64,000 nucleotides of DNA from Calonectria ilicicola (Eukaryota; Ascomycota; Sordariomycetes; Hypocreales; Nectriaceae), in assembly GCA_020809705.1 (NCBI GenBank), contig CP085826.1, forward strand, positions 2,356,001 through 2,420,000, in the 5' to 3' direction. Made by a program: the position numbers and the translations under genes. The notes under the pieces were generated by a model that ran no database searches, had not been told where the DNA came from, and saw only the letters and a list, made by a program, of their open reading frames with translations. This document shows, in pieces, positions 36,023-46,808 of this stretch (position 1 is the first letter of the stretch; each line of letters starts with the position of its first letter).

Positions 36023-37864
36023 ATGACCGACCCCAGTCGCTCTACCACATCGTTGTCGCACCGGTCCTCATCGGCTCTCGCGCCTGCGTCCCGGTCTGCA
36101 CACTCCAGCTCTGTTCGGCCTCGCAATCGTCGAGTCCCTAGCACGCTCGACAATGACGATGCCAATGATGATAGATCGGCCGGCTCCCGCATCAACGACT
36201 TGAGATCCTCCTCCTCCACTCCGAACAGAGGCTATGGCCTGCTATCAGCTCCAAGCCCCGCCACCAGCCGCTCTGGAAGCCCTCACCGCTCGAATGGCCC
36301 CAACCTCACCAACTTCCTCAATGATTCATTAACTCAGAGCTGGGCCTCTGTTCAGGGTTTTGCCTCGTCCCTTATTTCAGGCGAGGACGATGCCTCACGA
36401 GGCGGGAGATCCCAGTCTACCACCCGAATCACGTCTCGACCAGGCACCTGGGGAAGAAACACCAGCACCCCAAGGAAAGGACTTGGCGCCTGGGGCCCAG
36501 CCCCCCCTCACAAAACCCCCTCGATGGATGATGTAGCGGCTGGCTCGCGAGCTGAGAGGGAGGCCGCACTGAAGGCTGCCAAAAGAGCCAAAGTTTTGGA
36601 AAGCTATGATGGTGTCAATGGTGGCCTGGACGTGACCGGAAATCACAAACGTAGAAATTCCGATGAGATCGCCACGGAACAACCGCCGGAAGAATACTAT
36701 GTCTATATTCACAAAGTTCAACCCAACGACACATATGCAGGTCTCATACTGAGATACCAATGCAGAGAAGATGCGTTCCGAAAGGCCAATGGGCTTTGGT
36801 CTCGGGACAGCGTGCAGATGCGCAAGTGGCTCACCATTCCCGTTGATGCTTGTGAGATCAGAGGTCGACCTTGCGAACCACCTTCATGGCAGAACGGAAA
36901 TAGCGTCGATCTACTTGCCAAAACTCCCGGGGTCGACGATGAGGCTTCAAAATCACAAGCACCCCACGATGACTTCTTCAGCCGCAGTACAGACAATGCC
37001 GCAGGCAATACAAAACCTAGTGAAGAGGAGGATAAGCCATGGACACATGTACGCTGGGTGAAGATTGATTCGATTCCGCAACCCGTTGAGATCGGTCGAG
37101 TGGCACGAAATGCCATGGGTTATTTTCCCCCGAGACGGAGGAAGAGTATCCGTACTGTTTCGACCTTGTCGACTCCTCGTCAAAGCTTCGACCTATCCAG
37201 TAACCCACCGGGCTCAGCAGAAGGCACGACTTCTCGTCGAACAAGCTCCCTAAGTCATCGACCTCAGCTATCTACCAACTTAATTTCAAGCCCAGGTCGA
37301 GCTACCAGCGAGGGCGGCGATTCACTGCCAGTTTGGATGCGCCGACCAGGCGGTGTGGGGTCCATGGGCGCCAGCGCACGAGCACCGGGGCCAGACAAGG
37401 ACGTACTCACTACATGGACCAAAAAGCACCTGCCTGGCCTGAACCTGGACAACCTCCCCTCCATGTCCATAATGGGTTCAGAAACGGCACATTTTGGTTT
37501 CAAGCCCGAGATGGGGGGTATAGTCGATAACCATGCTGGAGAAGGGCAGGATGTCAACTCAACAAGCCAGCAGGGTAGCGGGTTAGACAAGGCTGCTGCA
37601 GCCGTTGAAACGTGGTTGCGAGGTGCTCTTGCAAGAAACCCAAGCTCCAATTTTGGAGCGTTCGGAAATCAAGCAAACGAGGGAGACCTCATTGAGTTGA
37701 CAGATACCGGCAGCGAAGATGGCAAGTCATTGGGAGGCCCGCTTACAAGCATAATGGAATCAATGTCAATAGGGGGCATGGGGAGCAGCAGTCGAAGCAA
37801 TGGAGACGGAGCTGTTCGGGGCAGGGCAGCAGGCTTGGGAGTCAAAAGAGGCAAGGATGAGTGA
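36023..37864 (+). CDS. Intracellular LysM-domain protein
   Basis: A single exon of 613 residues with one LysM-type domain near residues 228-275 (YYVYIHKVQPNDTYAGLILRY, then CREDAFRKANGLW and MRKWLTIPV). There is no signal peptide or membrane helix; the N-terminus is Ser/Thr/Arg-rich and low-complexity, so this is not a secreted chitin-binding effector of the Ecp6 type. The domain carries a typical (Y)xV(Q)xxDTxxGLxxRY pattern. The C-terminal half is Ser/Gly/Pro-rich, with a conserved-looking block around VWMRRPGGVG and TTWTKKHLPGLNLDNLP. Orthologous predicted proteins are common in Ascomycota, but I know no established function. The first ATG in the frame at 36023 was chosen. Confidence 0.85.
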   Translation: MTDPSRSTTSLSHRSSSALAPASRSAHSSSVRPRNRRVPSTLDNDDANDDRSAGSRINDLRSSSSTPNRGYGLLSAPSPATSRSGSPHRSNGPNLTNFLNDSLTQSWASVQGFASSLISGEDDASRGGRSQSTTRITSRPGTWGRNTSTPRKGLGAWGPAPPHKTPSMDDVAAGSRAEREAALKAAKRAKVLESYDGVNGGLDVTGNHKRRNSDEIATEQPPEEYYVYIHKVQPNDTYAGLILRYQCREDAFRKANGLWSRDSVQMRKWLTIPVDACEIRGRPCEPPSWQNGNSVDLLAKTPGVDDEASKSQAPHDDFFSRSTDNAAGNTKPSEEEDKPWTHVRWVKIDSIPQPVEIGRVARNAMGYFPPRRRKSIRTVSTLSTPRQSFDLSSNPPGSAEGTTSRRTSSLSHRPQLSTNLISSPGRATSEGGDSLPVWMRRPGGVGSMGASARAPGPDKDVLTTWTKKHLPGLNLDNLPSMSIMGSETAHFGFKPEMGGIVDNHAGEGQDVNSTSQQGSGLDKAAAAVETWLRGALARNPSSNFGAFGNQANEGDLIELTDTGSEDGKSLGGPLTSIMESMSIGGMGSSSRSNGDGAVRGRAAGLGVKRGKDE

Positions 37865-38459
37865 TTATAGTCTATCACCAACGATGTTGCGAGAGAAAGG
37901 ATGGCCTGTTGGATTTATGCAGGACCGATCCCCAACCTATATACGATAGACCTGGGTTCCCCAGCTGGATAAGAATGGCGGCGTTTTATTGCTGGCGAGA
38001 GCCATGGGGGCATATCATTGTTTAGGAGTATCCACGTTGTTAAAGCTATCCGGCGTTCGGTGGAGGCAGTCAAGATTCCAGACTACATTGACATTAACTA
38101 ACTGGCAGTGCGTAGGTAGAGTAGTGCTGTAGACTGTTTTGTTTATTCTTTGCATTTTGGCGCATTTAAGAAAAGAAAATCATTAATGCGTTTAAGAATT
38201 GATAAACCCCCTTCGTCATGTCTATATGTGTAGACAAATGGAGGGCCAAATATGGCTGGTTCGGTTGTCGTATTTGATAGCAACTTGGGATACGAAAAGG
38301 AGGTCTGTCCCCACGTCATTCGTTCCCTGCTGCGTGGCCCACACAAGCCAGCATCCCACACCCAAAAACCTCCCCAATGCCATGATCTAGCTCCAGCACC
38401 CGCTAACGGACACACAAGCCGAAGCCGAAGCCCATGCCCATGCCCAAGCAGTCGCGCAA
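37865..38459. other. Intergenic region upstream of ARV1
   Basis: Holds the LysM gene 3' end and ARV1 promoter. Two out-of-frame ATGs at 38434 and 38440 open a small frame that overlaps the ARV1 start (see findings). Confidence 0.5.
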
Positions 38460-39535
38460 ATGCCCATCTGCATCGAGTGCCGACACCCGGTCAAGACTCT
38501 GTGGACGCAGTACTCGGGCGCGGGGGATAAGGCCAGCGGGCACAACATTCGCCTAACTGTCTGTCGCAAGTGCGGCCGCTTCTGCGACAAGTATGTTGAG
38601 CATGATTTTGTTGTGCTCTTTATTGACTTAGTCCTAATCAAACCTCAGGTGAGCATTTCGATGCTCCTGCTTTCATGTCGGGCTCTAAGCTTGCTTTTTT
38701 GTTGGCTATAAACGTGGTTGTTCTAACGATTGTTTGGCAGGTCTACCGCCATCTATTGCACAATACACTGATGCGCGATGGCGATCGCTTAGATGTATGA
38801 CCTCGAATCTTCCCCGTGCAAGTGGTTTCCCCAGAGCCTGGTGCTAATACCCGCCACAATAGCCATCTGTGGTTCGATTAGGCATTCTTCTTCTCTTGTT
38901 TGACGTCTACTTGACGTGGGCACGGCTAGAGAAACAGGCGGTGCCGAATGGAGTGCCAGGCGAAAGCAACTTGGGCAAGCTGGCGCAACAGCCGATTGTA
39001 TTCCAGTACATCTTCTTCCGTACGCATCTTCCCCATGTGCTAAATGTAAATCTCTAAAGCTAACTCTATAGTAATATTCTGTTTCCTCTCTACGGCTGCA
39101 TTCCATGCCAGTATCCGATTCCTCACCTCTTCGCCCTTCTCTCCTCTCCACGTTCTCGGCATCCTACCACGATACCCACGCCCCAATTCCGTCTCTACCG
39201 CACTCCTCGTCTCCTCATCGACCAAGCTGTTCCCGATTTTAATGGTGGTCTGGGAGTACGATGTCCCAGCCGCTGCCCGCTCCCTTGGCTGGGCCGTCGT
39301 GGCCAATAATGTTGAAGCCCTCCGTATTTTACTCGACTGCCGATACTACACTGCCTGTCTTCTCGCCATTGCGGGAGCGGCTTCGCGTTGGGTAGTAGGC
39401 CGCGCCGTAATGGGATTTGCTGGCTTAGGAGATGTTGACTCGATTGGTGAAAGCGGCGTGGGCGTCGACGGTAAAGCTTTGTGGGCGTTGCTCAGGTACA
39501 CGGGTGACTGGGCCGGCCGCCTGGCACTTGGTTAA
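38460..39535 (+). CDS. ARV1: ARV1, ER sterol/lipid homeostasis protein
   Basis: An ER membrane protein needed for sterol distribution, sphingolipid homeostasis and, in yeast, an early step of GPI-anchor assembly. Exons 38460-38648, 38741-38794, 38863-39019 and 39072-39535 give 287 residues. The N-terminus is the Arv1 homology domain: a zinc-ribbon pair CIEC (about residues 4-7) and CRKCGRFCDKYVEHD, then VVLFIDLVLIKPQVYRHLLHN, which is completed by the first splice. About four or five hydrophobic segments follow, including LGILLLLFDVYLTWARLE. All four exons read through in one frame with consensus splice ends. It is convergent with VMA9, stop codons 258 bases apart. Confidence 0.93.
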
Positions 39536-39793
39536 TGAATACCGGGGAACTTGTTATCGCGAAAGGGAACCCAGCGAGTATATATCGCTTAAAGAGCGTA
39601 TGTCAATAGAATAAAAGGCGTCCAACTCCAATTGTGAACAACACGATACCCGTGATAAAGCAACAATGATATAGATTACAGCCATCCGTCTTTGCACCCT
39701 GTATCCGCGACCCTTCCTATGCCCGAGCCATCTTTAAATATCCCTTTCCATCATCCCTCCCGAGTGTGTCCGTCCGCCCATTCGTTCGGTCGT

Positions 39794-40249
39794 CTATTCG
39801 AGGAACTGTTCGCGCAGATCACTTCGTCTTGGCGCAATAAGGGGGTTGAGTTGAGCGAGGAAGGTAATCGCCCACATGAGATAGCAGCTCACGATTGCGA
39901 GGATGAGAGATGACCGCCAAAGACTGTTTCGGTGGAAAGAGCACAACGTTAGCTTGATGATTGATGGGGATTGATGCTGAGGATGACACTGCCTCGCCCA
40001 TACACATGGGAGGGAGGCGAGCTGAAGATGAATTACTAACACTTGATTTTCTCCCTTGGGTGAGAAGAACCACGACGCAACACACAGCGCGACGATGATG
40101 ATGAGACCGATAAAGACAGCGGAGCTGTTGATAATGGGGGAGAACCCCTAGACGTTAGCCGCTTCGTTCCACGCGTCTCTGCTCAAGCCGTGTCTACGGC
40201 GGTGTTCGAGCTGGTCAGCTGGAAGGGGGGGACGTTACCCTGTGGCCAT
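39794..40249 (-). CDS. VMA9: V-type proton ATPase subunit e (Vma9)
   Basis: A tiny membrane subunit of the V0 sector of the vacuolar H+-ATPase. Minus-strand exons 40239-40249, 40041-40124 and 39794-39923 encode 74 residues, the usual size (yeast Vma9 is 73). The first coding exon is only 11 nt (ATG plus eight). The protein has two hydrophobic segments, AVFIGLIIIVALCVASWFF and SSLILAIVSCYLMWAITFLA, joined by the family motif SPKGENQ, and ends LNPLIAPRRSDLREQF, the subunit e signature. Exon 2 begins after CAACAG rather than after the nearer CTAG, because only that choice keeps frame with the start. No other ATG fits. The gene is easily missed by ORF-based annotation. Confidence 0.9.
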
Positions 40250-40886
40250 TTTGGGCAAATATAGACGGTGTGGTATCGTAGGTGTAGCTTGGTCCCGGCC
40301 GGCAGGAGAGTTGGCGATGGGCTGGAATGATCGGATTCACAGGAAGCTATTTCGGCAGGTCGGTCGTCCAGGGTCAGTTTACCACTGGAAGTAGCATCAC
40401 CCAGCAGCAACCAGGCACCTAGCTTGCATCAGTGTGCTTAGTCATCACGCGAACATGCTTGAGCCAAGCCCCTGTTTGAATCAGTGCAGGGTAGCGCATG
40501 TACATGAAAGGGGAACACAAAACTAACACAATTCTGAGCATATGTTGAAATTCGATTATGATTGATCCGGTTGTCGATTGTAACTTAGTAGGTTTATATA
40601 GGTTTAAAAATAAAAAATAAAAAATAAAAAAAAACTAAGGGGGAGAGGGGGTTGTATGCGCATGTGCGTGTGTTTCTATTGTTTTTTCGTGCAAGACGTA
40701 TAGTCATTAGCTATTGCTGTAGGGAGTGAGTGAACTCTCTCTAAGTCAACGACCTGAGCAGCTTCAAGCACAGAAGTGAACCATTCAGATAGGCACAAAA
40801 ACAGAAAAATAGATCCGAGTGGCATTCACCACACACCCATAGCTATATTATTCTCTACAAACTATCCACCATTATACTTAGATCCA
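40250..40886. other. Intergenic region between VMA9 and the dehydrogenase
   Basis: Contains an (A5-6 T)n low-complexity tract at about 40605-40634 and no supportable gene. Confidence 0.5.
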
Positions 40887-41865
40887 TCAAGCATCATTTT
40901 CAAACTTCAGACCAGCTTCTTTTCGGACAGCCCCGTAAATACCAGCAATATCTCCACAAGGACCGGCATGCTCCTTCACTTGCGCCAGATGGGCATCTGC
41001 AGTTTCGACGTTTTGTAGTCTTGCACCAGCTGCTTTAGCCAAACTCATGGCGTGGCGGGCATCCTTGCGCGCCAGGTCTACAGCGAATAGCGGCTCCTCT
41101 CGCTTGTAGTAATCACCACTGCGCATCCGAGTGCTGTATGCGGCATATGGACCTGGGAACATGGTCTGGACGAAGTCATGTATGGCATCTGTTCCGAGAC
41201 CAGATTTCTCAGCCAATACGTGCGCTTCTGCTAGTTGCTCGACCATGTTGAGGATAAACGTGTTACCTAGGACCTTGAGCTTCAGCGCCTTGCCATAAGG
41301 TTGGTCGCTCATGTCAATCTCAGCCTGCGAAGTGACCCCCGTGAACCACGGTTTGGCGCGGGCAACGCTATTCTTGGGGCCAGCGAGGACGCCGATTAGC
41401 TGCCCTGCGTCAGCCATCGCGGGAGCACCAAACACGGGAGCGGCGACAAATTGAGCACCCTTGGCCTCGACTTGTTTGGCAATAGCTTCGGTTGTCTCTG
41501 GATGAATGGTGGAGCTCTCGATAAAGAGCTTCCCAACAATGTCGCCTTGGATGATAGTAGCATAGGTTTCCTGGACTGCCTCATCATTGGCAATGCACGA
41601 GAGGATTACATCAGAGCGAGAAACACCATCAGCCAAAGATTCAATCACTTCAGCTTTCCCTTCGGGGAGAGTGTCTTTGAAGTCCATGGCCTTCTTGATC
41701 GAGCGGTTGTAAATGAGGAGGGGCGAGTCAAGGTTGCCTTTTTCAACAATATTTTTACTCATTCCCTATTTGTTTATTAGCCATCACTGGTCTGTATATG
41801 GACGTCAATGTGATTCCTACCCTCCCCATGTTACCAAGGCCGATCCAAAGAAGCTGAGGCGCCAT
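40887..41865 (-). CDS. NAD(P)-binding beta-hydroxyacid dehydrogenase (3-hydroxyisobutyrate dehydrogenase-like)
   Basis: An oxidoreductase of the 6-phosphogluconate/3-hydroxyisobutyrate dehydrogenase superfamily; the substrate is unknown. Minus-strand exons 41821-41865 and 40887-41765 give 307 residues. The 45-nt first exon supplies the Rossmann loop GLGNMGRGM at about residues 9-17, which the main exon lacks. SRSDVILSCIANDEAV and FIESSTIHPE follow. The usual substrate-binding stretch (DAPVSGG in the family) reads AAPVFGAPAMADAG here. The likely catalytic lysine lies in YGKALKLKVLGNTFIL. The C-terminal all-helical domain is complete (RKDARHAMSLAKAAG). The altered substrate loop suggests a substrate other than 3-hydroxyisobutyrate. 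No presequence is visible, so it is probably cytosolic. Confidence 0.88.
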
Positions 41866-43391
41866 GATTGTTATATGGGAGATATTTCGAGGCGACGATG
41901 AATAAAATACTTGCGTGTTTGTAGCTCAAAATGGTTGCGTGATGGAGTATGATTCTGCGATGTGAAATCCACGGAAGCTCTCACTTTATACATCCGTTGG
42001 TGTTCATAATGGCTCTCAATTCCGGATGGAGTGGGGTACCGGATCGGATTCCGGCATGTACGACCCATTCAGAGAGTAGCCTCGGACGTTGCTTAGAAAG
42101 CAACATCATAAACCATCTGAGTGTAAGAGACACGGTGACGTATGCTATATTAATTTTTGACTTATTGCGTAAAACCCGAATGCTTGGCTGAGGATACTTC
42201 CATGTTAGGGACTTGCCGTGAGGGCTGGTTTGTCATGGATGGACATCATTGCAAGAGCTACGCAAATTTACAGACATCGATCGCATGAACTTCTACATCT
42301 AGAAGAATTCTTAGTTTTTTTTATCATTTGAGTATTATATACAGACGAAGATAAAGACATGCCGTCAATGACACATTCCTGACCTTGTACAATACGGGGG
42401 CAATGTCGCAATGCCATAAAATCTTCATCTGGCACTGCTGGCATCTTAATACAAAAGTAGAAATAATTAGGCCTGATTTTTTTTTATAATGGTATAATTG
42501 GTGCATTTATCTATTCTCTGCTGGCCAGAGCTGAGAGATCCCTTGGTGATTACGACTGTATCAACCCAGACAAGCTAACACCGTATATATATATTGCCTT
42601 AATATCAGTTAGCAATATTTACTCTCGACTGCGGCATATTAAAATATCCTCTATAGGTTATTCAGGAACACCCCTCCAACGTCGGTTGCTACGTGAAGCC
42701 CCTGTGTACTGTCCATCCCTTTTTTGTCTTTGGTGTTTTTTTAACCTTTTTGTGCAATTTTTGCGTTGATTTATTTATTTTTATCTCATATTAACTTCTC
42801 CAGATTTTTCTGCTTGTTCAAATTTTTTTTTGTCCCGGAGGATTGTTCAGAAAAGGTATATATGCGTCACGCTCTGGGCTGAGGTACCAAGTTGAACGAC
42901 AGCATTCGTCATTTAGGTGGCTTGCGATAGATCCTTGAGAATCACGTGCAAATCTGTTGTGAATTGGTATGCTACGTCAAAGAGGCCTGCCCCCCTTCCC
43001 TTATTTACAGGTAGCAGAAGCTCGGGCCATCTGATCTGCGGGTCGCTAGCAAGACGCCAAGTTGCCTGAAGGGTGCTGTTCTAACCCCTGCCACAGTGGT
43101 TTGTTGGCTGCTGTAGGTAGTCAACCCGCTGGGCCCCTGTGAGCACTGAAAGCTGTCCGGCAGCCTGCTGGTTGCACCTGTAATAGAGACCCTCAGGGCA
43201 TTTCGCTTGTGAACGTTCCCATATCAACGCTGACACGCCAAAGCCAAAGCTGATCCTCATCCTCACCCTTCCGTTCCTTCATTTCAACCTTCCAACGTCG
43301 TCCGCGAGCGCAAGCCCCATCGATATCGTCATCGTCATCGTCGCAACCTACCACTCTCCCTTTCGCCAACCCGCAATCTACATCAGTCACC
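41866..43391. other. Divergent region between the dehydrogenase and the GVP36-like gene
   Basis: Holds both promoters. 42300-42860 is AT-rich with several T and A runs. No gene is supported; minus-strand frames near 43081-43537 overlap the 5' end of the next gene and look like shadows. Confidence 0.5.
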
Positions 43392-44724
43392 ATGGATTTC
43401 TCGGCCTTTGGCAAGAACCTCTCGTACGTAAACCCCAGCGTGCGCGGAGCTTGCGCATACCCCCTCGATACCTTGCCGCCGCTTTGGATAGAACTCCGAT
43501 TCGAGCCCATCGATGACTGACTTTGTGACAGCTCCATTGGGTCTCAGATCACCCCCTTTGCCTCACGCACCTTCCAGTACACGAAGGAGCAGTTTGGCCA
43601 GGCTGAGGATAAGGTTCGTTGCATTTCTCCCAGCCCAAATCATGTTGATTTGCGCGGATGTCGATTGACCGACCCATACTCATTTATAGACCCAACTTCC
43701 TCCCGACTACATCGACCTTGAGAAACGAGTCGATGCCCTCAAGCAGGTCCATCAGAAAATGCTTGCCGTAACGTGAGTGATCTTTTGGCAGCACCCCTCT
43801 ATTTTATATATCTCTTTGACAGCTGACCGATTTACTCGTGACCAGCAACCAATACTCGAACGAGGCATACGACTACCCCCCCAACATCAAGGAGACCTTC
43901 CAGGATCTTGGCCGCACTGTTAGTGAGAAGGTCCATCTTCTATCTTCCGCCACCTCCCCCGCCGAAGCTCAAGCTGCGCTTGTTGCTCCTCCTTCGGCAA
44001 AGCCCCAGCCCAAGACCTTTAGCCACGCTGTTGCTCGCGCCAGTTTGTCTAGCAGCCAGCTGCTTCACCAGCACCACACGGGCGCTGGAGAAGACCCCCT
44101 TGCGACTGCTTTGGAGAAGTATGCGCTCGCTGAGGAGCGTGTGGGCGAGGCCCGCCTTGCCCAGGATGCCCAGATCCAGAGCCGTTTCCTTGCTGGCTGG
44201 AACACCACCCTCAACACCAATTTGACTTTTGCTACACGCGCACGTAAGAATGTCGAGAACTCTCGCTTGTCATTGGATGCTGTCAAGGGCCGCGTAAAGG
44301 GCACCACCTTCAAGCTTGGTGCCGGTTCCAATGATCACCACGACGAGCAAGAGCTTAGTCCCGAAGCCCAGGAGGAGATTGAGAAAGCCGAGGATGAATT
44401 TGTGACACAGACCGAAGAGGCCGTTGGTGTTATGAAGAATGTAAGTTATATATGTACCAGTCATCGCTAAAAGAGGACTTTCACTGACTTTGATAAGGTT
44501 CTGGACACCCCTGAGCCTCTTCGTAACCTGGCTGAGCTCATCGCCGCTCAGATCGAGTACCACAAGAAGGCATACGAGGTGCTGAGCGAACTCGCACCTG
44601 TCATTGAGGGTCTGCAAACCGAGCAAGAAGTTAGTCGTGCCTCCGCCTTCTGAGTTCTCTGACCAAGGGCTGACATGTGCTGCTCTAGGCGACTTACCGA
44701 AAGAGCCGTGAGGAGGCATCTTAA
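43392..44724 (+). CDS. GVP36: BAR-domain protein, Gvp36-like
   Basis: A membrane-curvature protein of the Golgi/endocytic pathway related to yeast Gvp36. Exons 43392-43423, 43532-43613, 43690-43772, 43846-44440, 44498-44629 and 44689-44724 give 319 residues. The N-terminus reads MDFSAFGKNLSSIGSQITPF, then ASRTFQYTKEQFGQAEDKTQLPPDY, an amphipathic helix plus first BAR helix. Charged helices follow with LEKRVDALKQVHQKMLAV and an ALEKYALAEERVGEARL segment, then the last arm VLDTPEPLRNLAELIAAQIEYHKKAYEVLSEL. The end, ATYRKSREEAS, comes from a 36-nt final exon. All five introns show GT...AG ends and keep the frame. No membrane segment is present. Confidence 0.9.
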
Positions 44725-45477
44725 ACAACGCAAAGAATAGTTCAGCGGATCACTTTTTTTTGCGCCTGTGTTTGCTAGCATGCCAGGAGCGGCTCCTTCG
44801 AATCAGTCGAATGAAGATCGAGAACCTGACTGATTGGAATCATTTTTGCCTCCATGTTAGGGGTGGCGAGCCCCCTATGTTATGATGTCTACGGCAGGTT
44901 GCCGTGGTATTGTCTTGACTATTAAGATACGGACAATTCAAGATGTTAGGTTTTTTTCTTCTCCATTGTGTGGTGCATAATCGACGGGGGCCGAATTCAT
45001 CTGGGTAGTTCCGAGGTTGTGACGTGTGTATGTACAGGGCTTGGGAGGATACATTTCCCTTTACCAAATGTCGGATTGGATCGTTTAGAATAGACCAAGG
45101 TTTATGACATGGATTCCCACAACCCATCATGTAGCTACTTTTTTGTCTGACTCCTTGTAGGTAATGTATTCCCTGGGTATTTTTCGACATAAAGGCTTGT
45201 CCAACCATAGTTTAGTTATGGCCGGTATTACTTGGTCAGAGACGGAACAATAATCTAACGAGTGGGGTGTTAAATATACAACCTCTACAACCATTTTACA
45301 ATTGACTGAACTTCGAATGGGAGGCATGAAAGTGCTTGGGTGAGAGATCATGTGACCATGCACGTGCTGGTAAATCCGGCAATGCTGGGGCGGATTGGAG
45401 TCCAATGAGGTCAATTCAATTTCCTCTGACCATCAACCTCCGATCCACGACGAACATTGCCAATTGACCTCGCCAGC
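44725..45477. other. Intergenic region upstream of the complex I subunit gene
   Basis: Holds the GVP36-like 3' end and the next promoter. I see no gene and no clear repeat. Confidence 0.5.
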
Positions 45478-46336
45478 ATGCGGCCGACAGCTCGTGTGTT
45501 TGCGCGCTACTTGGAGGCCGGTACGCCCACCGGCCTCACGGGTCTCTGGACTCACGGCACACCCCGATCGACCCTGTTGTACCTTTACAGCACCACTCTG
45601 AACAAGCTCCAGTCGATTCCCGAGACGTCCATGTACCGCCAATCCGTCGAAGCCGTCACCAAGCACCGATTGGGCCTTGTCGAGCAGATGGTCCCCCCCG
45701 GATATGCCGATTGGACCGTTAAGGCTAAGGAGCTCATCAACAAGAACCCCTCCCAGTTCCGAGTCGCTAGCGGCCGCCTGGACGGCAGTGAGGCCCGAAC
45801 GGTCAAGCTTGGCGACAAGATCTTTGTCGTCGGCCGCAAGCATGAGGCCGGCGATATCCGAATCGAAGAATGGGATGGCGAGGCTGATGAGGGTGCCGAG
45901 CTCGAGGGTGCTCGAACTGCCGAGGAGCGAAAGGATCAAGCCTTGTGGGCGGAGCGCAAGCCTTTGGAGGATCACGAGCAGGTTGAGTGGGTGGAAGAGC
46001 CCCAGTTGACAGCAGAACAGTGCGTTTCATTCTCTTTGATGACATGACGTGAATTGGTGTAACCTGGTGGGCTAATCTGCATGGGATAGGATCTCGGAGC
46101 TGGAGAACAAGATTGGCGCTGGTCTTATCGAGGAGGTCATCCAGGTTGCCGAGGGCGAGCTGCAGCTGATCGAAACTATGGAGAAGAGCAAGGTGTAAGT
46201 GATTGAAGTACCATTGCGTGGCCCAGAAAAATCGACTTGACTGACGGTGTTCTATCTTAGCTGGGAAGATCTTGAGGAGAAGCCCGTGGAGGGACAGTGG
46301 ACCTACTTTGAACGCAACTTTGATGCCACCAAGTAA
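45478..46336 (+). CDS. nuo-32: Mitochondrial complex I accessory subunit (29.9 kDa / NDUFA5 type)
   Basis: An accessory subunit of the peripheral arm of NADH:ubiquinone oxidoreductase. Exons 45478-46019, 46090-46194 and 46261-46336 give 240 residues. The N-terminus (MRPTARVFARYLEAG) is basic and suits a mitochondrial presequence. The NDUFA5 domain follows: STLLYLYSTTLNKLQSIPE, then YRQSVEAVTKHRLGLVEQ. The C-terminus, IGAGLIEEVIQVAEGEL and then VEGQWTYFER, matches the Neurospora 29.9 kDa subunit; yeasts such as S. cerevisiae lack complex I, so this fits a filamentous fungus. The start at 45478 is the first ATG in frame. The last two exons are short and both join in phase. Confidence 0.92.
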
Positions 46337-46808
46337 GCGACTGAAAGAAGCAACTATGTAAAAGTAGAAGGGAATGATGTGTATATACGCTACGCTGATG
46401 GATGGATTGGTCGAGCGGCTCAATAGAAGGATGTGACCTTGAAGTGTGACCCGAACCCCAGGCAAAGCTGTGACGTTTGTTCATGAGAGGTGATTATGAC
46501 TGGGCCCTAGCAGTAGAGGCCATGCATGTTATTTGGCCATATACACGGGTTTGGGCGCTTCCTCCCTCATGCTAGCCATTAAAGTATTCTCTTTGCCCAA
46601 GCGTGCTTTTTAATTGATTGGTGTTAAGCCGTATTTGCTATCATCTGCTTTGCTTGAGGAAAACAACTCAATAGTGAACCGGGTGAGGAACCAAAGTAAC
46701 TTCACTTATTTTTTGGGTGGGGCACCCAGCTACCTCCCTTCATGGTGTCCCATGGGCCATAATTCACTTTTCTAAGCTCTTTTTGCTAACTAAAAGGGCC
46801 ACGGCAAA
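46337..46808. other. Intergenic region upstream of RRN11
   Basis: 472 bases with the 3' end of the complex I gene and the RRN11 promoter. Nothing else is visible. Confidence 0.5.

Noticed and set aside
36023..37864. Secreted LysM effector interpretation
   Set aside because: No signal peptide, single LysM and a long disordered Ser-rich body do not match secreted LysM effectors.
43193..43537. 114-codon minus-strand frame opposite the GVP36-like 5' end
   Set aside because: Overlaps the first exon and intron of the BAR-protein gene on the other strand; a shadow of real coding sequence and repetitive GAT/CGA triplets.
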